The translations under genes were made by a program, and so were the position numbers. The notes below the pieces were generated by a model. That model did no database searches, had not been told where the DNA came from, and was given only the letters and a program-made list of their open reading frames with translations. Positions 16,646 through 25,907 of a stretch of 64,000 bases of DNA are shown here, piece after piece; within the stretch, counting starts at the first letter, position 1; each line of letters starts with the position of its first letter. The DNA is taken from the NCBI RefSeq assembly GCF_030818655.1, contig NZ_JAUTAN010000001.1, forward strand, positions 372,001 to 436,000, read 5' to 3'. Origin of the DNA: Nocardioides zeae. Its GTDB lineage: Bacteria > Actinomycetota > Actinomycetes > Propionibacteriales > Nocardioidaceae.

Positions 16646-17104
16646 ATGACCGAGCGGCCCCCGGCGGACGAGACGCGCCCGTACGGCGCGACCCCGGCCC
16701 CGTGGCCGCCCCCGCCACCGACGGTGGTCGAGCACGCGCCGTACCCGCCCTTCCCGCCAACGCCCACCACGACGCCCACCAGGAGCACCGCCGACCTCGT
16801 CGCGTCGATCGTGCTCCTCGTGCTGGGCCTGCTGCTGGGCCTCGTAGCGTCAGCCGTGGCGTTCCTGCTGCAGGTCGTGCAGATCGGGTGCGAGGCCGGG
16901 GGTGCGTGCGCGGAGGGCGTCCAGGACGGCGTCGCGATCGCCCTCGCGGGACCGTGGCTGGTCTTCCTGCCGCTCGGCGCCGTCGCGATCCTGCTGATGG
17001 CGCGGCAGCGCACGTCGTGGTGGGTGAGCCTGCTGGCGGTCCTGGGGGCGTCGGCCGTGTGGCTCTACGGCGCGTGGCTGGCGCTCGACAGCGCCACCTG
17101 GTGA
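16646..17104 (+). CDS. Small Pro-rich integral membrane protein
   Basis: 152 residues with no recognised family. The N-terminal 48 residues are rich in Pro and Thr (cytoplasmic or disordered). Three hydrophobic segments follow: about 49-75 (DLVASIVLLVLGLLLGLVAS), 97-117 and 124-146. A Cys pair (GCEAGGAC) lies in the loop after the first helix and could form a disulfide outside the membrane. A GACCCT box 8 nt before ATG is a weak leaderless promoter candidate. Start by position and family-style N terminus; function unknown. Confidence 0.7.
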   Translation: MTERPPADETRPYGATPAPWPPPPPTVVEHAPYPPFPPTPTTTPTRSTADLVASIVLLVLGLLLGLVASAVAFLLQVVQIGCEAGGACAEGVQDGVAIALAGPWLVFLPLGAVAILLMARQRTSWWVSLLAVLGASAVWLYGAWLALDSATW

Positions 17105-17127
17105 CCCGGCCCCCGAGGAGGCGCGGC

Positions 17128-18024
17128 TCAGACGGACGCCAGGTCCCGCGCGACCACCAGCAGCCGCTCGCACTCCGCGACGAGCCGCGCCCGCAGTGGC
17201 GCGCCCCGCTCGGCGAACCCACGCTGGGCCGCGGCGTACGTCGCCTTCCCCTCGGCGGTCTCCACCCGCACCGGCTCGTACCCGAGGTCGCGCAGGTCGT
17301 AGGGCGCCGCGCGCATGTCGAGCTCGCGGATGTCGCGCGCCAGCTCGAAGCAGTCGGCGACGAGCTCGGAGCAGATCATCGGGCTGAGCCGGAAGGCGTG
17401 CTTGTAGAGGTCCATCCCCGCGTGGAGGCACCCGGGCTGCTCGAACTCGGCCCGGTCGTCGGCGGCGGGGGAGAGGTGGTTGAGCGGACGGGCCGCCGGC
17501 GTGAAGAAGCGGAACGCGTCGAAGTGGGAGCACGCGACGCGGTGGCCCTCCACGACGGCGTCCGTGCCGGCCGCGCCGAGGCGCAGCGGCCAGTCGGCGT
17601 GCCGCACCTGCTCGGGCGTCAGTCCGTAGACCATCGCCCACTCGTGCATCCCGAAGCAGCCCAGGTGCGGCGCGCGGCCGGCCGTCGCACGGAGCAGCCG
17701 ACGCAGCGCCTCGAGCAGCGGGCGCTGGCCCGCGACGTACGCGCCGGTGACCCCGACGACCCCGGGCGCCACCGCGTCGTACCCCTTCAGCGACCGGTAC
17801 GCCGCCGCCCCGCCCCCGTCGTCGAGGCCGTACCCGGCGCCCGGGTGCCACCGGCGCAGCTGGGCGGGTCGGTGGGTGTAGTAGGTGAAGAGGAAGTCGT
17901 GGACGGGGTGCTTGACGCCCTGGCCGCGCCGGGCGAGGTGGGGCGCCACGAGCCGGTCCACCCGTGCCTCGTGGGCGGTGCGGCGCCGGGTCGCCTCCGC
18001 CGCGTCGAGCACCTCCACCTGCAT
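17128..18024 (-). CDS. Conserved protein usually annotated as 3-methyladenine DNA glycosylase
   Basis: A 298-residue soluble protein with the conserved block HPVHDFLFTYYTHRPAQLRRWHPGAG near residue 40 and further conserved segments (CFGMHEWAMVY, LNHLSPAADDR, CLHAGMDLYKHAFRLSP). Actinobacterial homologues carry the glycosylase name, but no helix-hairpin-helix or AAG-type active site is evident, so the activity is unproven. ATG is preceded at 7 nt by TACCCT on this strand (leaderless). It is divergent from the TetR gene, with 77 bp between starts. Confidence 0.75.
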   Translation of the reverse strand: MQVEVLDAAEATRRRTAHEARVDRLVAPHLARRGQGVKHPVHDFLFTYYTHRPAQLRRWHPGAGYGLDDGGGAAAYRSLKGYDAVAPGVVGVTGAYVAGQRPLLEALRRLLRATAGRAPHLGCFGMHEWAMVYGLTPEQVRHADWPLRLGAAGTDAVVEGHRVACSHFDAFRFFTPAARPLNHLSPAADDRAEFEQPGCLHAGMDLYKHAFRLSPMICSELVADCFELARDIRELDMRAAPYDLRDLGYEPVRVETAEGKATYAAAQRGFAERGAPLRARLVAECERLLVVARDLASV

Positions 18025-18101
18025 GGGCACGAGGGTAGGCGGCAGGCGCCGGCCGCACCGCATCCGCTGCGACGGGCCCGACGGCTCGTAGGGTGTCGCC
18101 C

Positions 18102-18719
18102 GTGACGGTTCGGGGCGAGGACATGCGGGCGCGGGTGCTCCGCGCGGCGTTGGACGAGCTGTCCGTGACGGGCGTGGTCGGCATCAGCCTCCGTGCGATC
18201 GCGCGGCGCGTCGGGATGACGCACCAGGCGATCAGCCACTACTTCACCTCGCGCTCCGCGCTCTTCACCCAGCTGGCGGTCGAGGGCTTCGGCGCCCTCC
18301 GGGCCGAGATCCGGGAGACGCTCGCCGCGCTGCCGGAGGCCGACCCGGCGGACCCGACCGTCGATCCCGCGGACCGGGCCGTGGACCGCGTGGCGGCGGT
18401 GGGCGCGGCGTACCTGCGGTTCGCCGAGGAGCAGCCCGCCCTCTTCGACCTGCTGTACGGCGGGGGTGCCTCCCTCACCGACGGCGGCGCCGCGTTCGAC
18501 GCGGCGCGGGCCGCGGTCTGGCAGGAGTTCTTCCCGGTGGTCGCCCACGCCCGGGACCACGGGTGGGGCGGCGACGTGGGCGTGGAGGACCTCGGCCTCA
18601 CCGCGTGGGCCGTGCTGCTCGGCATGACGCGCCTGCGCGCGCACGGGCTCCGCTCGGGCGTCCTCGCGGAGGGGCCCGAGGCGATGGCGCGCTCGATCAC
18701 GAGCCTCGTCCGCCGCTAG
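18102..18719 (+). CDS. TetR/AcrR-family regulator
   Basis: A 205-residue repressor-type protein. The N-terminal helix-turn-helix spans about 8-55 ([20 protein letters not shown] to [17 protein letters not shown]). The C-terminal ligand domain resembles the WHG type ([17 protein letters not shown]). GTG at this position has TAGGGT 7 nt upstream; the alternative GTG at 18093 overlaps that box and is rejected. Divergent to the glycosylase-like gene, whose control is one possible role. Ligand unknown. Confidence 0.85.
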   Translation: MTVRGEDMRARVLRAALDELSVTGVVGISLRAIARRVGMTHQAISHYFTSRSALFTQLAVEGFGALRAEIRETLAALPEADPADPTVDPADRAVDRVAAVGAAYLRFAEEQPALFDLLYGGGASLTDGGAAFDAARAAVWQEFFPVVAHARDHGWGGDVGVEDLGLTAWAVLLGMTRLRAHGLRSGVLAEGPEAMARSITSLVRR

Positions 18720-18779
18720 CCCGCGCCCGCTGGCCCGCGCCGAGCGACATCCCGGACGGACCGGGGGTCGGCGCCCCGA

Positions 18780-18785
18780 TAGGCT
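18780..18785 (+). promoter_or_regulatory. -10 box of a leaderless promoter (FAH gene)
   Basis: TAGGCT lies 6 nt before the GTG of the FAH-family gene, with no ribosome site. It would drive the coupled FAH-gltX-CPBP run. Confidence 0.55.
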
Positions 18786-18791
18786 CGACGG

Positions 18792-19601
18792 GTGCGCATC
18801 GCTCGATTCACCACAGGAGAAGACCCCCAGTACGGCGTCGTGACCGGCGACCTCGACGAGCACGGCCAGCTGAGCGAGGACGCCACGATCGTGGCCCTCG
18901 CCGGCGACCCGCTCTACGTCGGGATCAAGCTGCTCGAGACCGAGCACAAGGTCGCCGACGTGCGTCTGCTGGCGCCGGTGCTGCCCCGCAGCAAGGTGGT
19001 GGGCATCGGCCGCAACTACGCCGCGCACGCCGCCGAGATGGGCAACGACGTGCCGTCGGAGCCGCTCATGTTCCTCAAGCCGAACACCTCGGTGGTGGGC
19101 CCGAACGACGCGATCGTCTACCCGACGCAGTCGACGAACGTGCACTTCGAGGGCGAGCTCGCCGTCGTCATCGGGCGCATCTGCCGCGACGTCCCGGCCG
19201 AGAAGGCCACCGACGTCATCCACGGCTACACCATCGCCAACGACGTGACCGCGCGCGACCTCCAGAAGAGCGACGTCCAGTTCACCCGCGGCAAGGGCTT
19301 CGACACGTTCTGCCCGCTCGGCCCGTGGGTCGAGACCGACCTCGACCCCCACGACTTCGCGCAGGGACGTCGCGTGCAGACGTTCCTCAACGGCGACGTC
19401 GTGCAGGACGGCTCCACGGCCGACCTGATCTTCGACATCCCGACCCTGATCGCCCACGTCAGCAGCGTGATGACGCTCCTGCCCGGCGACCTGATCCTCA
19501 CCGGCACCCCCGAGGGTGTCGGCCCGATGCTCCCCGGCGACGAGGTCGAGGTCGCCATCGAGGGGCTCGGCTCGCTCACGAACAAGGTGGTCTCCCGATG
19601 A
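18792..19601 (+). CDS. Fumarylacetoacetate hydrolase (FAH) family protein
   Basis: A 269-residue enzyme of the FAH superfamily, which cleaves or isomerises acyl-pyruvate-type compounds with a divalent metal. Visible motifs are [15 protein letters not shown] (about 74), the metal ligands in [11 protein letters not shown] (E-x-E pattern near 118) and [11 protein letters not shown], then the C-terminal GTPEGVGPM. The exact substrate cannot be read. The gene lies directly before gltX, whose ATG overlaps the stop (ATGA), a conserved actinobacterial pairing. Confidence 0.9.
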   Translation: MRIARFTTGEDPQYGVVTGDLDEHGQLSEDATIVALAGDPLYVGIKLLETEHKVADVRLLAPVLPRSKVVGIGRNYAAHAAEMGNDVPSEPLMFLKPNTSVVGPNDAIVYPTQSTNVHFEGELAVVIGRICRDVPAEKATDVIHGYTIANDVTARDLQKSDVQFTRGKGFDTFCPLGPWVETDLDPHDFAQGRRVQTFLNGDVVQDGSTADLIFDIPTLIAHVSSVMTLLPGDLILTGTPEGVGPMLPGDEVEVAIEGLGSLTNKVVSR

Positions 19602-21073
19602 GTGCCGACCGTCCGGTCCGCGTCCGCTTCTGCCCGTCGCCCACGGGGTCGCCCCACGTCGGCTTCGCCCGCACGGCGCTCTACAACTGGGCCTTCGCCC
19701 GCCACCACGGCGGCACGCTGGTCTTCCGCATCGAGGACACCGACAAGGCGCGCAGCACGCAGGAGTCGTACGACGCGATGCTCGGCGCGATGCGGTGGCT
19801 CGGCCTCGACTGGGACGAGGGCCCGGAGGTCGGGGGGCCCCACGCGCCGTACCGGCAGTCGGAGCGCGAGCACCTCTACCGCGACGTGCTCGCTCGGCTG
19901 GCGGACTCGTCCTTCACCTACGACTGCTTCTGCACCACGGAGGAGGTCGACGCGCGGCGCAAGGCGTCGGGCTCGAAGGTGATGGGGTACGACGGGTTCT
20001 GCCGCGAGCTGTCGCCCGAGCAGCGGGCCGCGTTCGAGGCCGAGGGCCGTTCCCCGGTCGTGCGGTTCCGGATGCCGGAGGGGTCGATCACGTTCGACGA
20101 CCTGGTGCGCGGCGAGATCACGTTCGAGACCGAGTTCGTGCCGGACTTCGCCCTGTGCCGGGCCAACGGCGACCCGCTCTACACGCTGGTCAACCCCGTC
20201 GACGACGCGCTCATGGGCATCACGCACGTGCTCCGTGGCGAGGACCTGCTGTCCTCCACCCCGCGCCAGCTCGCGCTGTTCGACGCCCTCGTGTCGCTCG
20301 GCATCGCGGAGCAGACGCCGGCCTACGGGCACCTCTCGCTCATCACCGGCGAGGGCAACAAGAAGCTGTCCAAGCGCGACCCGCAGGCCCACCTGTTCGC
20401 CTACCGCGACGAGGGCTTCCTGCCGGAGGGTCTGCTGAACTACCTGGCGCTCCTCGGCTGGGCCATCGCGGAGGACCGCGACGTCTTCACGATGGACGAG
20501 ATGGTCGAGGCGTTCGACATCGGCCGGGTGAACCCACAGCCGGCGCGCTTCGACACGAAGAAGGCCGAGGCGATCAACGCCGCACACATGCGGCGGCTCG
20601 ACCTCGACGAGATCACCCACCGGGTGCTGCCGTTCCTCGAGGACGCCGGCGTGGTGTCCGACCCCGTGTCGGACGCCGACGCCCAGCTCCTCGAGCAGGC
20701 CATGCCCCTCGTCGGCGAGCGCATCAACAAGCTGACCGAGGCCGTCGACATGCTCGCCTTCCTCTTCGTCGACGAGGACGCGTTCACCCGCGACCCGGTC
20801 GACGTCGAGAAGGTGCTGGACGAGAACGGCCGCCGGGTGGTCGAGGCGTCCCACGCGGCGCTCGCCGCGCTCCCCGTGTGGTCGACGGCGGCCATCGAGG
20901 AGGCGCTGCGGGTGGCGCTCGTCGACGGCCTCGGCCTCAAGCCGCGCAACGCCTTCGGCCCCGTGCGGGTCGCGGTGACCGGGCGTCGCATCTCGCCGCC
21001 GCTGTTCGAGTCGCTCGAGCTCCTGGGGCGCGAGCGCGGTCTGGGTCGCCTGCAGGGCGCGCTCGCCCGATGA
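19598..21073 (+). CDS. gltX: Glutamyl-tRNA synthetase
   Basis: Charges tRNA-Glu with glutamate in the cytoplasm. In actinobacteria it normally also mischarges tRNA-Gln for the amidotransferase route. The 491-residue class I enzyme has the HIGH-equivalent SPTGSPHVG (14-22) and the KMSKS-equivalent KKLSKR (255-260), followed by the anticodon-binding helical domain. The start overlaps the FAH stop by 4 bp; longer in-frame extensions run through the FAH gene and are discarded. tRNA-Gln and tRNA-Glu genes lie about 1 kb downstream. Confidence 0.96.
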   Translation: MSADRPVRVRFCPSPTGSPHVGFARTALYNWAFARHHGGTLVFRIEDTDKARSTQESYDAMLGAMRWLGLDWDEGPEVGGPHAPYRQSEREHLYRDVLARLADSSFTYDCFCTTEEVDARRKASGSKVMGYDGFCRELSPEQRAAFEAEGRSPVVRFRMPEGSITFDDLVRGEITFETEFVPDFALCRANGDPLYTLVNPVDDALMGITHVLRGEDLLSSTPRQLALFDALVSLGIAEQTPAYGHLSLITGEGNKKLSKRDPQAHLFAYRDEGFLPEGLLNYLALLGWAIAEDRDVFTMDEMVEAFDIGRVNPQPARFDTKKAEAINAAHMRRLDLDEITHRVLPFLEDAGVVSDPVSDADAQLLEQAMPLVGERINKLTEAVDMLAFLFVDEDAFTRDPVDVEKVLDENGRRVVEASHAALAALPVWSTAAIEEALRVALVDGLGLKPRNAFGPVRVAVTGRRISPPLFESLELLGRERGLGRLQGALAR

Positions 21074-22134
21074 GCGGTACGTCGCCGTACCCGCCCCCGC
21101 CCGGCACGCCGGCGGCCGCTCCGGGCGGCATGCCGATGTCGGAGGAGGAACGGGCGGCGGCGTACCCGCCCCTGGAGTACCACCAGCTGCACCGCGCGGG
21201 GGACCGCGGCTGGTGGCGGCCGGTGCTCGGCGTGCTCGCCGTGGTGCTCGGCATGCAGGTGGTGCTCCCGTTGGGGGTGCTCGCGGTGGGCCTCGGCGCG
21301 ACCGGCGTCGTGGACGTGGACACGATCGTCGACACCAAGGACGTGCAGCCCGTGACGCTGGCGTACCTGATGACGAGCCTCGCCCTGCTGACGCCGCTGG
21401 TCTGGGGCGTCACCCGGCTGCTCCACGGTCTCAAGCCGCGGTGGACCACGTCGGTCCTGCCGCGCATGCGGTGGGGGTACTTCCTCGCCTGCACGGGCGT
21501 CTCGGTGCTGGCCCTCATCGCGAGCATGGCGATGTCGGTGCTGGTCGCGAGCATCGACCCCGACGCGGTCATCGGGGACAGCGAGGTCGGCGGGCTCAAC
21601 GCCTTCACCTCGACGACCCGCGACTTCCTGCTCGTCGTCGTGCTGCTGACGCCGCTGCAGGCGGCGGGGGAGGAGTACCTCTTCCGGGGCTACCTCACCC
21701 AGGTCGCGGGCGGCATCTTCGACCGCCCGGCCGTCGCGCGGACCGTCGCCGTCGTCGCGCCGGCCTTCCTCTTCGCGCTCGCCCACGGTGCGCAGGACCC
21801 TCCGGTGTTCTTCGACCGCTTCGCCTTCGGCCTGGCGGCGGGCGTGCTCGTCATCCTCACCGGCGGGCTCGAGGCGGGCATCGCGCTGCACGTGGTGAAC
21901 AACTGGTTCGCCTTCGGGCTGGCGCTCGCCTTCGGCGACATGACGACGGTGCTGACCCCCACGGGCGGCTCCTGGCTGAGCATCCCCGTCACCCTCACGC
22001 AGGAGCTGGTCTTCCTCGGCCTGGCCCTCGCCGTGCACCGCGGGATGCGCCTGTCGCGGCATGCCGATCCGTCCGTTTTGATCCGGTCCCGGGGCCGCGT
22101 GTATGGTTTCGCCTCGGCTCCTCAGGGGTCGTAA
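21070..22134 (+). CDS. CPBP-family intramembrane glutamic endopeptidase
   Basis: A 354-residue membrane protein with about eight hydrophobic helices after a Pro-rich, cytoplasmic N terminus. It carries the CPBP/Abi motif 1 EEYLFRGYL (about 203), motif 2 [10 protein letters not shown] and the final HVVNNW motif, which together form the metal- or Glu-dependent active site of CAAX-protease-like enzymes. The substrate is unknown. ATG overlaps the gltX stop (ATGA), so it is translationally coupled. The stop lies only 4 bp before tRNA-Gln. Confidence 0.9.
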   Translation: MSGTSPYPPPPGTPAAAPGGMPMSEEERAAAYPPLEYHQLHRAGDRGWWRPVLGVLAVVLGMQVVLPLGVLAVGLGATGVVDVDTIVDTKDVQPVTLAYLMTSLALLTPLVWGVTRLLHGLKPRWTTSVLPRMRWGYFLACTGVSVLALIASMAMSVLVASIDPDAVIGDSEVGGLNAFTSTTRDFLLVVVLLTPLQAAGEEYLFRGYLTQVAGGIFDRPAVARTVAVVAPAFLFALAHGAQDPPVFFDRFAFGLAAGVLVILTGGLEAGIALHVVNNWFAFGLALAFGDMTTVLTPTGGSWLSIPVTLTQELVFLGLALAVHRGMRLSRHADPSVLIRSRGRVYGFASAPQGS

Positions 22135-22138
22135 CCAT

Positions 22139-22210
22139 TGGGATATGGTGTAATTGGCAGCACGACTGATTCTGGTTCAGTTAGTCAAGGTTCGAGTCCT
22201 TGTATCCCAG
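22139..22210 (+). tRNA. tRNA-Gln (CUG)
   Basis: A 72-nt cloverleaf: acceptor TGGGATA pairs with TATCCCA, anticodon stem ACTGA/TCAGT closes the loop TTCTGGT with anticodon CTG, T arm CAAGG/CCTTG with TTCGAGT. G is the discriminator. CCA is not encoded. Confidence 0.95.
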
Positions 22211-22310
22211 CGAGATCGAGGCGAGAGCCCCGATTTTGTGGGAAGACGAAGGCTTCGCTAGAGTCTCCCGAGTTGCCGGAAGGTGGCCGCGAGGCCAGCT
22301 GAAGGACAAT

Positions 22311-22386
22311 GCCCCCGTTGTGTAGCGGCCTAGCACGTCGCCCTCTCAAGGCGGTAGCGCCGGTTCGAATCCGGTCGGGGGTACCA
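22311..22386 (+). tRNA. tRNA-Glu (CUC), CCA encoded
   Basis: Acceptor GCCCCCG pairs with CGGGGGT, anticodon stem TCGCC/GGCGG closes CTCTCAA with anticodon CTC, T arm GCCGG/CCGGT-type with TTCGAAT. The discriminator A is followed by an encoded CCA. It is 100 bp after tRNA-Gln and before a strong terminator. Confidence 0.95.
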
Positions 22387-22394
22387 GCAGGACA

Positions 22395-22426
22395 CGAAGG
22401 GCCCGGTCGCGAGACCGGGCCCTTCG
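22395..22426 (+). terminator. Terminator of the tRNA pair
   Basis: A perfect 14-bp stem (22395-22408 with 22413-22426) closes a GCGA tetraloop and is followed by TCGTT. It lies 8 bp after the tRNA-Glu CCA. Confidence 0.9.
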
Positions 22427-22488
22427 TCGTTCCCCGGCCTGGCTAGGCTGCCGGTCGTCCGCTCCCTCACGAAGGATGGTGCACTCCC

Positions 22489-22926
22489 GTGGCCCAGGTC
22501 ACCGCCGTCGCCGAAGCCGCCGTCGCGGCTCCGCCCGCCGACGTCATCGCCGCTCTCGCCGACTACACGACGACGCGTCCGGCGATCCTCACCGACCGCT
22601 ACACCGACTACGCGGTGCTGGAGGGCGGCACCGGATCCGGGACCGTCGCCACCTGGCGGCTGCACGCCACGGAGAAGCGGGTGCGTCACGTCGTCGCCGA
22701 CGTGACGGTCGACGCCACCTCCGTCGTCGAGAAGGACCGGAACTCCACGCTGGTCACCCGCTTCGACGTCGCCCCCTCGGGCGCCGGCAGCACGGTCACC
22801 GCGACGACGACGTGGGAGGGCGCCGGCGGCATCGGGGGCTTCTTCGAGCGCACCTTCGCCCCCAAGGGCCTGCGCCGCATCCACGAGGAGCTGCTCGGCA
22901 ACCTCGCGGCGCGCCTCGCTGCCTGA
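22489..22926 (+). CDS. SRPBCC-family (polyketide cyclase/START-like) protein
   Basis: A 145-residue single-domain protein with the SRPBCC pattern: beta strand and helix AVAAPPADVIAALADYTTTR, then central strands and a long C-terminal helix (GLRRIHEELLGNLAARLA). The fold binds hydrophobic ligands; no ligand can be assigned. GTG start with TAGGCT at 22442-22447 and a weak AAGGAT upstream. It stands alone between the tRNA terminator and the alkylation-repair operon. Confidence 0.82.
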   Translation: MAQVTAVAEAAVAAPPADVIAALADYTTTRPAILTDRYTDYAVLEGGTGSGTVATWRLHATEKRVRHVVADVTVDATSVVEKDRNSTLVTRFDVAPSGAGSTVTATTTWEGAGGIGGFFERTFAPKGLRRIHEELLGNLAARLAA

Positions 22927-23035
22927 TCCGGCCCTCCCGCGGTCGGACCCGCCGGCCGAGCGGGGTCGGGGACGGCCCACCGCTGTGTCCGATTCCCGCC
23001 GGTCTGGTGCCGGGCGCTGGGGCAGGATGGGGGAC

Positions 23036-24595
23036 GTGCCCACCGCCGTGCCCCCTCCTGCTGACGCCCCCGACGCCTCCGGCACCCCGGTCGGGCTCGA
23101 GCCGGACGACTGCTACCGCGTCGTCGCCAGCCGCGACCGCCGCTTCGACGGCGTCTTCTGGACGGCCGTCAGCTCGACCGGCATCTACTGCCGACCCTCC
23201 TGCCCGGCCCGCACGCCGGCCCGCCGCAACGTCACCTTCCACGCGAGCGCGGCCGCCGCGCAGCGCGCCGGCTACCGGGCCTGCAAGCGGTGCCTCCCCG
23301 ACGCCGTGCCGGGCAGCCCCGCGTGGGACCTCCACGCCGACCTCGCCGGTCGCGCCATGCGCCTCATCGGCGACGGACTCGTCGACCGCGAGGGCGTGGA
23401 CGGGCTCGCGGAGGCGCTCGGCTACTCGCCCCGGCACGTCGTGCGCGTCCTCACCACCGAGCTCGGCGCCGGACCCCTCGCGCTCGCGCGGGCCCGCCGG
23501 GCCCAGACCGCACGGGCCCTGCTCGAGGGCTCCGACCTCCCCGTCACCGACATCGCCTTCGCCGCCGGGTTCGCGAGCCTGCGGCAGTTCAACGCGACGA
23601 TGCGGGAGGTGTACGCCGCGAGCCCCCGCGACCTGCGGGGCCGCGCCGGCTCGACCGCTCCCGCCGGGGCCCTCGACCTGCGGGTGGCGGTGCGCGCGCC
23701 GTACGCCGCCGGGGCGATGCTCGCCTTCCTCGCCGAGCACGTGGTCGCGGGGATCGAGACGGTCGTGGGCACGGTCTACGCCCGGAGCCTCGCGCTGCCG
23801 CACGGTCCGGCGGTGCTGGCCGTGGACCTCGGCCGCGTCGAGGGAGCCGCGGACGCGGGCGTCCGGCAGGTGCCCGTCACGGCGTGGCTCACCGACCTGC
23901 GGGACACCGGCACGCTGGTGGAGCGCGTGCGGCGGCTGCTCGACGCCGACGCGGACCCCGTCGTGCTCGACGCACAGCTCGGCGCCGACGCGCTGCTCGG
24001 GCCCCTCGTCGTCGCCACCCCCGGCCTGCGGGTCCCGGGCGCCGTCGACGGCGGCGAGGTGGCCCTGCGGGCGGTGATCGGCCAGCAGGTCAGCCTCGCG
24101 GGGGCGCGGACCGTGACCGGCCGCCTGGTCGCGCGCCACGGTCTGGAGCTTCCGGCGGGGCTCGCGGGCGTCGTACCGGGGTTGACGCACCTCTTCCCCA
24201 CGGCCGCGGCCCTCGCCGACGTGGACCCGGAGACCCTGCCCATGCCCCGCGCCCGGGGGCGCGCGCTGACGGGGCTGGCGGCGGCGCTCGCATCCGGCGC
24301 CGTGCGGCTCGACCGGGGGTGGGCGCGCGAGGACGTGCGGTCCGCGCTGCTCGCGCTGCCGGGGATCGGGCCCTGGACGGCGGACTACGTCGGGCTCCGC
24401 GCGCTCGGCCACCCGGACGTCTTCCTTCCGACGGACGTGGGGGTACGGCGCGCGCTCGTCCCCCTCGGCGCGACGGTGGACGAGCTGCCCGCGCTCGAGG
24501 CCCGGTGGCGGCCCTGGCGGTCCTACGCCCTCCTGCACCTGTGGAACACCCTGATGCCCGCGCTCCCGGGCACGCACCTCGAGGAGGACAGCTGA
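23036..24595 (+). CDS. Ada zinc domain, AraC helix-turn-helix and AlkA glycosylase fusion
   Basis: A 519-residue multidomain repair regulator. An Ada-type Zn/Cys domain spans about 20-95, with the methyl-acceptor/zinc cysteines in [11 protein letters not shown] and CKRCLPD. An AraC-type HTH spans about 105-195 ([20 protein letters not shown]). The C-terminal half is AlkA: an N-terminal domain, then HhH-GPD with [18 protein letters not shown] and the catalytic Asp in [12 protein letters not shown]. It should sense alkylated phosphates, activate the operon and excise 3-methyladenine. GTG is favoured because CAGGAT lies 7 nt before it; ATG at 23027 would overlap that box. Coupled to ogt. Confidence 0.9.
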   Translation: MPTAVPPPADAPDASGTPVGLEPDDCYRVVASRDRRFDGVFWTAVSSTGIYCRPSCPARTPARRNVTFHASAAAAQRAGYRACKRCLPDAVPGSPAWDLHADLAGRAMRLIGDGLVDREGVDGLAEALGYSPRHVVRVLTTELGAGPLALARARRAQTARALLEGSDLPVTDIAFAAGFASLRQFNATMREVYAASPRDLRGRAGSTAPAGALDLRVAVRAPYAAGAMLAFLAEHVVAGIETVVGTVYARSLALPHGPAVLAVDLGRVEGAADAGVRQVPVTAWLTDLRDTGTLVERVRRLLDADADPVVLDAQLGADALLGPLVVATPGLRVPGAVDGGEVALRAVIGQQVSLAGARTVTGRLVARHGLELPAGLAGVVPGLTHLFPTAAALADVDPETLPMPRARGRALTGLAAALASGAVRLDRGWAREDVRSALLALPGIGPWTADYVGLRALGHPDVFLPTDVGVRRALVPLGATVDELPALEARWRPWRSYALLHLWNTLMPALPGTHLEEDS

Positions 24596-25083
24596 TGTGG
24601 ACCGTGATCCCGTCGCCGATCGACGACCTGCGGATCGTCGCCGACGGGGAGGCCGTGACGGCGATCGACTTCGCGCCCCACCCGCAGGCGCCGGTGCGTC
24701 CCGTGGGGGAGCGGGCCGACGACCACCCGGTGCTGGTGGAGGCGGCGGCGCAGCTCGCGGCGTACTTCGCCGGCACGCTCACGCGGTTCGACCTGCCGCT
24801 GGCCCCGGGCGGCAGCGACTTCCAACGCCGGGTCTGGGCGGCGCTGGCGGAGATCCCGTTCGGCGCGACGACGTCGTACGGCGCGCTGGCCCGCGAGCTC
24901 GGCCTGACCGGGCACGGGGCACGGGCCGTCGGGCTGGCCAACGGCCGCAACCCGATCCCCGTCGTCGTGCCCTGCCACCGGGTGATCGGGGCGGACGGAC
25001 GGCTCACCGGCTACGCGGGCGGCGTCGAGCGCAAGCAGGTGCTGCTCGACCTCGAGCGCGGCGACGACGGCGGGCTCTTCTGA
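24595..25083 (+). CDS. ogt: Methylated-DNA--[protein]-cysteine S-methyltransferase
   Basis: Suicide repair enzyme that moves the alkyl group from O6-alkylguanine to its own cysteine. The 162-residue protein has the PCHRV active site with Cys127, the arginine-finger/HTH segment [15 protein letters not shown] and the trailing [19 protein letters not shown] overlaps the stop of the Ada-AlkA gene by one base, so base excision and direct reversal are made together. The next gene overlaps its stop in the same way. Confidence 0.94.
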   Translation: MWTVIPSPIDDLRIVADGEAVTAIDFAPHPQAPVRPVGERADDHPVLVEAAAQLAAYFAGTLTRFDLPLAPGGSDFQRRVWAALAEIPFGATTSYGALARELGLTGHGARAVGLANGRNPIPVVVPCHRVIGADGRLTGYAGGVERKQVLLDLERGDDGGLF

Positions 25084-25652
25084 TGGGCCGCTGGCAACGC
25101 CTCGGCGGCCACGTCGTCCACGAGAACCCGTGGATGGTCGTCACGCAGGACGAGGTCCTGCGGCCCGACGGGACGCCGGGGGAGTACGGCGTCGTGACCG
25201 TGCGCAGCGAGGCCGTCTTCGTGGTCGCCGTCGACGGTGCACCGGGCGCGGAGGAGGTCGTGCTCGTGCGGTGCGACCGCTACACGACCGGCGAGGGGTG
25301 GGAGGTCCCGGCCGGCGGCGCCGACGGCGACGACCTGCTCGCCGGGGCGCGCCGCGAGCTCGCCGAGGAGGCCGGGCTGCGTGCCGAGCGGTGGCGCGAC
25401 CTCGGCCCGGTGACGTCGCTCAACGGCATCTGCCGGGCCCCCGGCCGCGTGTTCCTGGCGCAGGGCCTCGAGCCGGTGGAGACCGAGCAGGGCCCCGGGG
25501 TCGCGGACGAGCAGGCGCTGGAGGGGATCTCGGAGGTACGCCGCGTGCCGTGGCCCGAGCTGATGGGGATGCTGGCGCGGGGCGAGGTCACCGACGGCGA
25601 GACCCTCGCCGCCCTCCTCCTCGCCGCCGTCGCCCTGGGCCGCGTCTGCTGA
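25083..25652 (+). CDS. Nudix hydrolase, ADP-ribose pyrophosphatase-like
   Basis: A 189-residue Nudix protein. The WEVPAGG strand leads into the box with REL and EEAGL (about residues 97-105), as in ADP-ribose pyrophosphatases; the first Glu of the classical box appears to be Asp, while the metal-binding REUxEE core is intact. It is the third overlapping gene of the alkylation-repair operon, so it may clear damaged or signalling nucleotides; that is inference. It ends 7 bp before the second 31-bp repeat array. Confidence 0.88.
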   Translation: MGRWQRLGGHVVHENPWMVVTQDEVLRPDGTPGEYGVVTVRSEAVFVVAVDGAPGAEEVVLVRCDRYTTGEGWEVPAGGADGDDLLAGARRELAEEAGLRAERWRDLGPVTSLNGICRAPGRVFLAQGLEPVETEQGPGVADEQALEGISEVRRVPWPELMGMLARGEVTDGETLAALLLAAVALGRVC

Positions 25653-25659
25653 GGTCCCC

Positions 25660-25904
25660 GCGTCGAGTTGGGTCGTACGGCGCGGCGGACGCGTCGAGTT
25701 GGGTCGGACGGCGCGGCGTACGCGTCGAGTTGGGTCGTACGGCGTGGCGTCCTGTCAGCACCGGTAGGGTGGGCGCCCCAGGCCCGCACACTCGACCCAA
25801 CTCGGCGTTCCTGCCGCGCCGTTCGACCCAACTCGGCGTTCCTGCCGCGCCGTTCGACCCAACTCGGCGTTCCTGCCGCGCCGTCCGTGACAACTCGGCG
25901 CCGG
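25660..25904. repeat. 31-bp repeat array, cluster 2 (three direct and three inverted units)
   Basis: Direct units start at 25660, 25691 and 25722 (the last truncated). Inverted units start at 25793, 25824 and 25855, each exactly 31 bp. The unit is the same as in cluster 1: GAGTTGGGTCG followed by NACGGCGCGGC. The right edge (25886-25904, CGTGACAACTCGGCGCCGG) matches cluster 1 at 18 of 19 bases. Direct and inverted halves can pair over roughly 90 bp around a 43-bp centre, which may act as a terminator for the convergent Nudix and IclR genes. Confidence 0.9.
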
Positions 25905-25907
25905 GAC

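Noticed and set aside
17128..18024. Firm assignment as 3-methyladenine glycosylase
   Set aside because: The name is customary for the family, but no glycosylase active-site motif can be seen, so only the customary label is reported.
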